A stretch of DNA of 64,000 nucleotides from Ophthalmolycus amberensis (taxonomy: Eukaryota > Chordata > Actinopteri > Perciformes > Zoarcidae), in contig JAFEUB010001593.1 in assembly GCA_024529925.1 (NCBI GenBank), positions 153,501 to 217,500 of the forward strand, written 5' to 3'. The notes under the pieces were generated by a model. It did not search any database. It worked only from the letters and a program-made list of their open reading frames with translations, and was not told where the DNA came from. The translations under genes and the position numbers were made by a program. Numbering within the stretch: position 1 is the stretch's first letter; every line of letters starts with the position of its first letter. Shown here piece after piece: positions 22,055 through 31,248 of the stretch.

Positions 22055-23260
22055 CTGCAAACAAAAGGAGACAATCATGCTTGGGAATCACAAAGATTGG
22101 CTCAGGGAGGTTTTTTATAACGTTGTTTGGATGTCCTTCATACTATCAATAACTTCTAAATGTATCTAGAGTACTGAGGGGAACAGTGAGTCAGCACCTG
22201 GCTAGTAGAACGCCTGGTTCATCGAAATACTCTGGCTGCAAATGTATTGCATTGTTATGAATCAAGCTGTAGGACATCATTTCAACTTGTCCTATGTTAA
22301 CTACCACCTAACCCTCTCTCTAAGGCCTATTGAGCCTTTCCCGCTTGGGTTAGCAAAGCCCATTAGCAGGTGATACATGGCCGCTCTTTGAAATTCCAAA
22401 ACTGCATTTTCTAATGCACAGGGAGGAACCAAAGTGACAAACCCACAGTGGACAACATTGACTTTTAATGCAATTAAAACCAAGCTGCTTGTTAAACTGG
22501 CTCAATATCCCTCCATGCATCTTTGAATACACTTGACAAATGTAATTGTTTTTGGTTAATAAGTCAGTGCTGTGGACTTTCTGGTTACATCAGTGACTTC
22601 TTGGTAATTACACCAAAATAACTTGTAACATGACATTATTCACAAAATGTAAAACCAGATCACTCTGCATGAATCTATATATTTGAAAAAGACTTAATAT
22701 GTACACAAGATCCTTCTGCAGAATAACTGCAGAATAACCATTCTAGCACTCAGAAGTGTAAATGCATTTCTGCAATACAATGCTTCAAAATGTGATCTAT
22801 CAATGTAATATATATGCAGGTCTCTATGATGAATATTGTTCATCATATTGTTTCTTTCATATATATTTTTCATGAGAAAAATCTCCTTAACAGCGTAGAA
22901 TTGGCTCATTGGCAGGGTTTCAGTTTTGAGCTCATGGAGATGATGAATAAGTGATACTGCTGCAGTCTTCACATTCAGATCCATGGAGTGTTGGAGTGTA
23001 ACAGGAATGTCACAGGTTGGACCTCATCAGACTGCCATCGTGATTGTTAAGTAATTGAACCCTCAGATGGGACCAACGTGTCAAATTTATGTAACAAGGT
23101 GAATGTTGAGAAAAATGGAAAGAAACATTCGGCTCCAATAAGAATAAGAGCTTCAGAAACACTGCAGACACACATGCTTCAAAGCTAACTTCAGATAAAA
23201 TCATCAATGAAGTTGGAGGATAGACATTGGTTTTGTGTTTCGTGTCAATATTGAGCTTAC
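22055..23260 (-). other. ALCAM intron 3 (1206 nt)
   Basis: The intron begins GTAAGC and ends TTTGCAG on the minus strand. It looks A/T-rich and unique, and I see no mobile element with clear ends. Confidence 0.7.
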
Positions 23261-23480
23261 TGTAAACGGCGACAGAGACCGGGTACTCCATGAGGTTGGA
23301 GCCGGACACCACCATGCAGGTGAAGGTCTTTTGGTCTTTGAGCGAGGCCTTGGTGATGAGCAGGCTGAACTCGTCATCGATGCTGACCCTCTCGGCGTAA
23401 TCGTCAGTGGCCTGAACCGTGGCTTGGTCGTTGCGGGCCTGTTTGATCAACAGATCGCCCGCAGTGTCGTCATTGTTCTC
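23261..23480 (-). CDS. alcam: ALCAM exon (human exon 3 equivalent), most of Ig domain 1
   Basis: A 220-bp exon from 23480 to 23261, between CTCTTCAG and GTAAGC. It starts in phase 0 and leaves one base. It encodes ENNDDTAGDLLIKQARNDQA, then a stretch with DDYAERVSIDDEFSLLITKA and SLKDQKTFTCMVVSGSNLME. Human ALCAM has DRLNLSENYTLSISNARISD and EKRFVCMLVTEDNVFEAP at the same place. FTC supplies the second disulfide cysteine of the N-terminal V-type domain, the domain that in mammals binds CD6. Confidence 0.93.
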
Positions 23481-25216
23481 CTGAAGAGACAGAGAGGACA
23501 GACACATTCGGTGATTTTGTAAATCTGAACATCACAGCTCCTCATTCTTCAATTACAATTTAGGATACATTACCCAACAGAGATGTACATACATGTAACT
23601 AGTGTCAATCAGCAGACCTCCAAAGAACATCTAACTGTGATTTAATTAAAAGATGTAATCATGGAAACTGCCAAGTCACATTGTCTCTTCAATAATTAAC
23701 AGATTCAGCATGACAGATCACCAGTGATCTCATTGTTACCGTTTAATCACAAACATTAACAGTTATCTCTTTGTTGTTACAATGCTTCTTGGCAATAAAT
23801 GGTATACCGTTGGAAAGCCTGTTTATTTCCCTTTTAAATGAAGCACATTTGTAAGGAACATGTATTTGTGGGATGAGCAGCAGATGAGCAGAATGTGGGT
23901 TGCGCCCCTGCATATAGGGAGCAGTGGGCTGCCCTGAGAAGCGCCAGGGGAGCAGTTAGGGGTTCAGTGACATTCAGGGACACTTCGACACAGGACACGT
24001 AGCAGCCAAGGATGGAACCGCCGACCTTGCTGTTACCGGACGACCCTCTCTACCCAATGAGCCACGGTCAACCCCTTCCACACCTTGGCTCAAGTAATCC
24101 TTTGTAGTTTCTCCCTTAAGTTACATGAGTATCTCTTGCTTTTCTCACCACCTGCTCTCCCACATCCGGTAAGGTCATGTTTACACAGTCAGCTGGTTAT
24201 TGTAGCAGTACAAGATGTCAGATGCCGACTTGAGTTATTGTTGCAATACAAGTCTTTTTTGGTCCTTTTTGGCCGCTCCATGTACCGGTACTGTAACAGC
24301 AGGAATAGACGCACATCACCACCCAATAGATGGAGGGCGTGAGAGCGAGAGTCTCACACACGTATTCTGTCTTGCAGCGCTCACACTGAGGCGTTAAAGT
24401 ATGGACTGGCTGAAAGTCAATTTTATTGAAGCAGATCGCAGATTACAGTCAGAGCAAAGGTTCCAGTAAAGATGGGACAATCAATCTTATTTACTTCACT
24501 TACTAATCATGGCATACAATAGGTCTACATTAGGCTACACACTATGTAATAGTGAAACTCTGGTCATGTGTTCTCCTCACAAAGCTCCTTTGGCACAAAA
24601 AACATGAATCAAAGAATAACGACAGAACCGGCATTACTACAGGATTTTCTTTTCCCTTTGGAATTCATGACCACTGTTTATATCCCCTCACTATGTATTC
24701 ATTGGTTTGTCACACTGAATGTGTTCCCAAAATATTTTGTTTTCTGAATTGCTCTTTACTAATTTATTTATTTACTTTGTCTCTGTGATATTTACAATGA
24801 TTGTGACTTAAACCCTAGTCTAGCACGGGTGTATTAGCGTACATGTTTGGTTCTTCCCAGTCAATTGGTTGGTTATATGTTGGTGAGTTTGAGTATTTAT
24901 CATATGAGAAAACCATACACTTAAAGATTCTTTATGTGTAATTAATTAGAGAATGTGTAGAGAAGTCTTCTTTTAGTTCTTCCAGGAAAAGACACTGATT
25001 TTGTCACTCAGTTGTGATGAAATTGATGTGACAATGTGTGGCCACGTACTAAAGAAAAGCCAAATGTATCATATGGTCCTCCTTTTCCTCTTCTTCCATG
25101 TCACTGAAGGTCTTTTGAGTGTGCGTGTCACACGAAGTTAAGAAGATAAAGCGCTGTGGCACTGTTTACACAAAGAACGTTGGTACAGACCGTATTGAGA
25201 GTCAGTATCTACTTAC
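23481..25216 (-). other. ALCAM intron 2 (1736 nt)
   Basis: Begins GTAAGT and ends CTCTTCAG on the minus strand. It holds a SINE at 23885-24075. The rest is not recognised. Confidence 0.7.
23885..24075 (-). mobile_element. tRNA-derived SINE
   Basis: Read on the minus strand from 24075, it starts GGGGTTGACCG, then TGGCTCATTGGGTAGAG, a good match to an RNA polymerase III A box (TRGYNNANNNG). About 40 nt on comes GGTTCCATCC, a near match to the B box (GGTTCGANNCC). The spacing is tRNA-like. The body continues with CACTGAACCCCTAACTGCTC. The 3' end is placed only approximately, and no target duplication was confirmed. Confidence 0.7.
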
Positions 25217-25323
25217 GTATTTCCACTTGACGAACATCAGATCCTCTGGCGCCGGAGCTCCTTTGTTGCATGGTAAAACAATGATCTCTCCATACAAGGC
25301 AGTCACACCTTCTGCAGCCCACC
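25217..25323 (-). CDS. alcam: ALCAM exon (human exon 2 equivalent), start of Ig domain 1
   Basis: A 107-bp exon from 25323 to 25217, with acceptor TTTTTGTTGCAG and donor GTAAGT. It enters with two bases of a split glycine-type codon and ends in phase 0. It encodes WAAEGVTALYGEIIVLPCNK followed by GAPAPEDLMFVKWKY. This aligns with human ALCAM WYTVNSAYGDTIIIPCRLDV and PQNLMFGKWKY. The PC cysteine is the first disulfide cysteine of Ig domain 1. The exon encodes no signal peptide, so a separate exon 1 is needed upstream. Only 31 nt separate its acceptor from the LTR element at 25355. Confidence 0.92.
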
Positions 25324-25354
25324 CTGCAACAAAAAGGTGACACGCTGTTACTAT

Positions 25355-27325
25355 TGTTGGGAACGTAGAGGGGCGTGTTTGGGTTATCAGCATTTAAGAA
25401 ACTGAATTCTTGACATCAATAGAATTATTAATGTAAGTAACAATTATTAATGATTATTAATAATAACGGGGCACCACCCTGTAAACAGGGACTAATAACC
25501 AAACGATAAACTAAGTCTCATAATTAGTGGCCACTCGTAATGTCAATAGTCGTGTGCGACTATTCATTCGAGGTGACAGTGAAGGTTTAAGTTCGTACAC
25601 AGACCACTACATCCAAACCTTATTACACAAATATGCACAAGTAATCACAAACGACTGCTCTTTAAAATATAACAGAATTTATTAAATCGAAATAATAAGT
25701 GATCAGATCAATTAATATCACAACCAACAACGCTATCATACAATTTTATATGCCTAACCTAACAAATGAATAAAATGGGTGATGATGTATGTAATACAAG
25801 TATGTGTGTGTGTGTGTATGGGTCTGTGTATGTAAAGGAAGGGGGGCTTAAAACTACCGCTAAAAACTACAAAGATGGCGGCGTCGAGTGACGCAGACAA
25901 AAAGGGGAAAAGCCTTAAAGCGCTATAGCTAAAACCTACCACCAGATGGCGTAGTCGAGTGACTGAGACAAAATGGCGGTGGGGGGGGGGGGTCGGCTGT
26001 ATGTGATCACGTGTGACGGCGCACACGTGAGTTAGAACAATAGGTGAGCGGTTCACCCACAATCCGGAGCTCTATGTGCGTGTAAATTACGGAAAACGAG
26101 AGGAATAAAAGGGCAGAGAGAGAGGAATCAGAGTTTCTGCGTGCGATGTCGCGTCGTAGTGGAAGTGAGGGTCGCCGAGCGTATCAACCACAAGCTGCCG
26201 TTGTCGCGTTGCGAACTATCGACACTTGTGCCCGATACTCGCATTTCCACACTCCACTCACAGAATTGATTCAAGGAAAGAGCAAGAACAAATGAAAATC
26301 AAATAAATCCCAAAGCAAACAGTCAAACAGGAAGCGCACAATACGACGGGCTTCTGAGCTCCGTCGACGATTGCGCAATCTCTCAGCAAACAAAAACAAT
26401 GACTTTAACACGACAGAAACACGGGAATAATAACATATAAATGAATGGCCTGAATTAAACTCAAGTTAATTTAAGCTAAACTACGCCCAGACACCGAGAC
26501 CCTTACTCTGAGATGCGTTTTGACAACGTTGTCGAGTGGTGGTCGATGAATGGTTTTCTTCCTCCAGGAAGAAAAAGAAAAAGCGGCTGGGAAGAGCGGC
26601 TTTTCACGCAGCTGGTCAGCGCGGCTAGTGAGCGGCTGCTGATGAGCGGCCGCTGGGGAGCGGAGGCGGCTGGTGCGCAGCGGCTTTTCAGGCGCTGGTG
26701 AGCGGCGACGGCTGGTGCGCAACGGCGGCTAGTGAGCGGCTAGTCAGAGCGGCTGGTGAGCGGCTAGTGAGCGGCTAGTCAGAGCGGCTGGTGAGCGGCT
26801 GCTGGTTCGACCGTCCTCGCTGCAGAGAGGAGGGCCTGTGGTTTCCAACGTCGGCTAAGACACGTGTCGTCCGTAGTCTTCCGGTAATGGTCGGTGAAGG
26901 AAGATGTTTTGGTCTTCCTTGGACCGTGGCGTGTACACGAAGGGGGGGGAAGCGGCTGCGTCAGAGCGGCTTCTCGCGGTCCGAGGCCTTAAACTCAGAA
27001 TAGACGTAGTCGGTTTCGTCCAGCGAAAGGGACACGTGCGTGCTGAGATGAGGGGGAGGGGGAGGTCGATCGGGTCCTCTGTGAATCTTCTTAGAGACCG
27101 GACGGGGTCCAGAACGAAGAGAGCGATATTTCGCTGCGTTGGCGCTTATAAGCGGGTCTCTGCGCTCAGCGGGAGACGGCTTGTCGGCCAATGAAAGGTC
27201 CGGCTGACCGGTGGCCGAAGGCGGGGTCATCTTAAAGGGGCAAGGATCAGATCCTAGGTCAATTGTGAAGAGAGCAGGGACTGTGAGGAGCTCAGCCAGC
27301 CACCAGGTGGCGCCAGACCCCAACA
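25355..27325 (-). repeat. 3' LTR of the gag-only element
   Basis: 1971 bp. On the minus strand it begins at 27325. A TATA-like GCTTATAAGCG lies at 27143-27153, about 175 nt in, and AATAAA lies at 25683-25678, about 325 nt before the end. A GC-rich part (26590-26810) holds many short AGCGGCTRGTGAG-type repeats. Compared with the other LTR I noticed one substitution (T at 25466 here, C there, in the TAATAAYAACGGGGC context) and one G missing from the run at 25981-25992. Confidence 0.93.
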
Positions 27326-27337
27326 TCCCCCCTTTGG
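27326..27337 (-). other. Polypurine tract
   Basis: Directly before the 3' LTR, the minus strand reads CCAAAGGGGGGA, then TGTTGGGG. A purine run abutting the 3' LTR is where plus-strand DNA synthesis is primed in LTR elements. Confidence 0.8.
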
Positions 27338-29100
27338 TCTGAAGATCGGGATGCGGGTCACGGTCTTTAGAGCAAACCAAGGGCTGGCACTTACATCCAT
27401 GTGATAGGGAAAAACAAACTGTCCATATATTCCTGGGAACCTGAAGAGGTTAGACAGTCCAAGTATTCCTGGGATCAAAAACAGTGGTTAGCAGGCAGTG
27501 TTCAATGTTCAGAGTTCAGAGTTCACTGGTGTCTGGGTACTAACTAAGGTGGCATCTGGGCAGATGACTTTAACTACTTCTCCCTACATCTACTATCATA
27601 CACAATTCAAATCATAGGTGAGCAAAACATTATTCCCAAATAATTCAATCGCTATTATGATGTTGTGATAATCTAGCATTGCGGCATAGTGTCAAAGAAA
27701 GTAACAACCCAAATAAAACAAAACAAAACACAAAAGAGAGAGAAGGAAAGAATAGAAAGACAAGAAGCAGGTGAGGGGCACACAGTGGTTACTGGTTCCA
27801 CTCCTAGACAGGACTGGAGTCCGTCGGCGGAGCAGTCGTAGGTTGGCTACGTGGTGTTATGAATAGGAGGGAATCCAGTTAGTCTGTCGCTTCTGGATCT
27901 ATTGGTACATGATATGTGCGTCTATCTCTCTCTGATCGGTAGATTCAGAGCGAGTCCTGTGTCTACGTTTTAGAATCTATCGATATTGGAGTTGCGTTGC
28001 CAAGACTATAGGCCAGAGGTACCTGTGAGGGTTGCATAACAGTAGTGGTAGCAGATTTACAGATTTCGTGAGCACGGCTAGTGTGATTAGCTCGGCTGGG
28101 ATTTTCGCTGCTCCAGCTGTTGACAGCTGAGCCTTCTCGGATGAGGTCCTGGGTTAAATCTTACTGCTACGGCCTAGGTTATGTCTTCTTTGGTTACTTC
28201 TGGTAGAGTCTATAAAGCATGCAAAGGGTTGTTTATGAGAGTGGAGCATAAGGTTACAGTCGCAATGGTTTTTCAGGTCATGCAACTGTTCTGGTTGAAG
28301 TTGGATGTGTTAGCGGGTAGTGCATGTCTACAGGGTGAGTTGAAGCATGCAGTTAAACGTTAGTAGTCAATAGTAAGCCGCCATTCTGCCGGTTGGTTTC
28401 GACACTGGCGAGATTAGAGTGTACTTCCTGTGAAGTGCATCTCTCTAAGTTTCTGTTGTCAGAGAGCCCACCCCCCTCGCGCTGTTCAAGTGGCGAGGGC
28501 GGATATCCCACGTTACCGCCAGCACTCAGGGAAGCGTCGCGAACGGTTCCACTCTGGAGTGTGTCATGGCGGGCTGGTGATATCTCCCTCCCCCTCACCC
28601 TCCTAATTAGAGATGGAGACAGGTCCGGCGCGCAGGTCAAGTTCAGTTACCTACGGCACTGGCGACTTGACAGGCCCGGGCGGTGCCTCGGCTGAAAGAA
28701 GGCGGTGGCTTCGTTGAACAAGCTGGAGGTGGATCATGCTGACAGAGCAGGTGAACAAGGCTTAGTTGACAAAAGATTTTACGAGCTAGGGTGCTCGAAA
28801 GGGTGCTCGAAGGGCCTCTAAGGTTGTGGCACCCTAGAGGTGTATGCGAAAAGGTGGGGGAACACATGAGGCTCGTTTCTAACCCGGAGTCGGGTAGAGC
28901 AAGAGTGTTATGACCCCCCAGTAAGACTGAAGAATATGTATAGATATATACATAACGGGCATTGCCTTTGCGAACAAGGTCGCCCAAGAAGGTTGAAGAA
29001 CAAGGTGCGTAATTGGGAGTGGTCGTTTCCGGAAGTGGGCTGAGTTCTCTTTCCCCCCCCTACCACGTCGACTTGGCAGCAGGGGGAAAGGTCACTTGGC
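27338..29100 (-). other. Inner region after gag, no pol found
   Basis: About 1.76 kb between the gag stop and the polypurine tract. The longest minus-strand open stretches are 114 and 95 codons, and neither contains aspartic-protease, YxDD or integrase motifs. It has some AT-poor parts and several stops in each frame. It may be a 3' untranslated region, or the scar of a deleted pol gene replaced by unrelated DNA. Confidence 0.6.
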
Positions 29101-30642
29101 TTAGTCAGGTGGGCTGCTAGTCAGTGTTACCTGATGTTGCCCTTGAGGGCGTCTTTCACCCCCCTGGTTCCGTTGGTCCTTCGACCGCCATGGTCGTCTG
29201 TTCCTCGGGGGTGACCAGGGCTCGCTAGGCCAAGGCCTCTCGTCGTCCTCCGACGCTAGGTCGGAGTCGCTCGACTGTTGGATGCCTAAGACGATGGCGG
29301 TGTCTTCGTACCGATTTGTCGGCCGTCCGCGTGTCTCCCATGCAAGTTGCGCGTACTTCCTAATCTCTGGCATGGTGAGGTTACTCGTTCTGCAGTGCAT
29401 AGTAACATCGTATCTCACGTTGTCGTGGAGATTGTGCAAGAATAGCGACTTGAAGGCATGGTCTTCTTCTAGACCTGGGGCGTTATGTCCTTGGAAGTAC
29501 GCAGATCTCAAGCGCCTGAAGTAGTCTCTCGGAGACTCTAGCCTTTCCTGGGAAATGGCAAAGGCGCCGAGGGTGGCAGAAGCTGGGTCGGTGTACAGGG
29601 AGTACTCCTCCCTAAGGGCGTGACAAAGGGATGAATAGCGGTCGCGGATGCTCGGCTGGAGCGTTTCCATGAAAGCGTGGACGCTTCGCGCAGTGGTTTT
29701 CCACACTAGCTTTAGCTTTTCGCGAGATGAGGGCCGCGATAGGTCGAGGAGGCAGCGATCGATCTCCCTTAGGTAGTCATCGATGCTCGAGTCGTGATTA
29801 TCGGGATCGAAGCGCTCTACGTCTTTTGCAAGGGACTCAATCTGTCGAGTACGCAGGCCTCCAAGGTTGATGGGGCCTGGGCCGTCCGAGTCGTCTGAGT
29901 CTCCATACTCGCGATGGTGGTAACGACGATCATCCTCCCTCCCTGAGGGGGAGGTGGTCAGTTCTTGTCGCAGGCGTGAACTGCGTGGAGGATTGCGTTC
30001 GCCTGAGGTGGGTTTGAAACCACCTGGGCCGTCTAGGACCTGGTGTTGGTCCTCTCTCCTCCTGGTTGGGGATGTCGCTTTCAAGAAATGCAAGGTGGTT
30101 CGGGTCTCGGGGAATGAGGGAGCCGAGACCAAGAAATGACTGGGCTGAGGGGCTCGATAGGGGGTAGCGGTACCTACCGGGGTTGCTGGAACACCTTGAA
30201 GCGCTTTCGGTTTGTCATTACTCTCTACTGCTTTAGAGAGTACTAGGTTGGCCTCCTTGAGGTCATTGCGCCGGCTACTATTTTCTGACTGTAGGGCTCT
30301 ACAGTCACGTGACAACTCCTGAACCTCTGTTCGGAGTGTCCAGATCTCGCGTTGCTGCTCGTCGCTCTGTGCCCGGGTTCGGGCAGCTTGCAGCTGCATT
30401 TTCTGATGATAGGCGAAGAAGATTGATCCAATCACGCTTTGAATCAGGCGTTTTGGCTTACCATCCGGGTCGTTTACATACTCCACTAACTCTTCTAATC
30501 TCTCCCGACACGTATCGGTGTCGTATGTATCGAACTGCTCTCTGTCAGCTTGTGTGACCTTGAGGAGTTTGGCCACCGTATCTCGTAACGCGGCGTCTTC
30601 TGGAGCTACAGCTCCAGGAAGGGAGTCTTTGTGGTCGCTCAT
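29101..30642 (-). CDS. Gag-like protein of the LTR element
   Basis: An intact 513-codon ORF starting MSDHKDSLPGAVAPEDAALR. Residues about 80-140 are rich in heptad-like L, Q, E and R (e.g. IWTLRTEVQELSRDCRALQS), a likely coiled coil. A proline-rich and then basic linker follows to about 255. Residues about 265-430 (ERFDPDNHDSSIDDYLREID ... RDYFRRLRSAYFQGHNAPGL) fit the retrotransposon gag capsid fold pattern. The C-terminus is arginine- and proline-rich, ending TSSPPD. No CCHC zinc knuckle is seen; the basic tail could bind RNA instead. The ORF is uninterrupted, unlike every other transposon ORF in the window. The gag call is by pattern and position between LTRs, not by database match. Confidence 0.8.
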   Translation of the reverse strand: MSDHKDSLPGAVAPEDAALRDTVAKLLKVTQADREQFDTYDTDTCRERLEELVEYVNDPDGKPKRLIQSVIGSIFFAYHQKMQLQAARTRAQSDEQQREIWTLRTEVQELSRDCRALQSENSSRRNDLKEANLVLSKAVESNDKPKALQGVPATPVGTATPYRAPQPSHFLVSAPSFPETRTTLHFLKATSPTRRREDQHQVLDGPGGFKPTSGERNPPRSSRLRQELTTSPSGREDDRRYHHREYGDSDDSDGPGPINLGGLRTRQIESLAKDVERFDPDNHDSSIDDYLREIDRCLLDLSRPSSREKLKLVWKTTARSVHAFMETLQPSIRDRYSSLCHALREEYSLYTDPASATLGAFAISQERLESPRDYFRRLRSAYFQGHNAPGLEEDHAFKSLFLHNLHDNVRYDVTMHCRTSNLTMPEIRKYAQLAWETRGRPTNRYEDTAIVLGIQQSSDSDLASEDDERPWPSEPWSPPRNRRPWRSKDQRNQGGERRPQGQHQVTLTSSPPD

Positions 30643-31227
30643 TCTCTTTTAATAAGCGCGACTCCTAGTGGTTATTGATTCCCTACTGTTAGTAAGAAAC
30701 TGTTAGCGTTTACTGTTAATGCAGGAGCACAGTGAATTGCCTAGTTCTGTGACTTACAAATTTCTACTGTACTACTCTGCGATATCACTACTGCTTGGCA
30801 ACCAAAGGTACAAAATGCTAACGTGGCTTAGCGCTTTTGCCTATGGCAGCTGTGTATAACTTCTTTGAGGGATTTAAGAAAACAAAGTATTGGTATTACC
30901 AATAAACGATCAAACCTACTACACAGCTGACTGTTAGTTTAGGAAATGAAACGAGTAATTGAACCTGAAAGGAAACGAAATAAGAATTTCGGAAAAATTT
31001 AAAGTCAATTAAAATTAAGATTAAAATCAAAAATTAAATTACAATAAGGGAAAATTTTGAATATCAAAGGTCTACCTATTTTGGAAAATAAGTTTCAGAA
31101 ATTTGGATCATTCAAAAGCAGAAAAAAAAAAAAGTTTTCGGAAAAAATTAAATTTTGGAAAATTAATTATTCAAAAATTATTATGGATTATTATGCATAT
31201 ATACTGTAATAAGACTGGAATAACGTC

Positions 31228-31245
31228 GCCTCACACGGGGCACCA
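31228..31245 (-). other. Primer-binding site
   Basis: Three bases (TAT) after the 5' LTR end, the minus strand reads TGGTGCCCCGTGTGAGGC. It starts TGG, as complements of a tRNA CCA end do, at the usual distance from the LTR. I could not match it with confidence to a specific tRNA. The plus strand, CGCCTCACACG, resembles a tRNA-Val anticodon arm, which may be chance. Confidence 0.65.
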
Positions 31246-31248
31246 ATA

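Noticed and set aside
27338..29100. Possible reverse transcriptase or env of the LTR element
   Set aside because: Minus-strand frames were read for YxDD/FADD, DTG/DSG and integrase-type motifs and none was found; open stretches are short and stop-rich.
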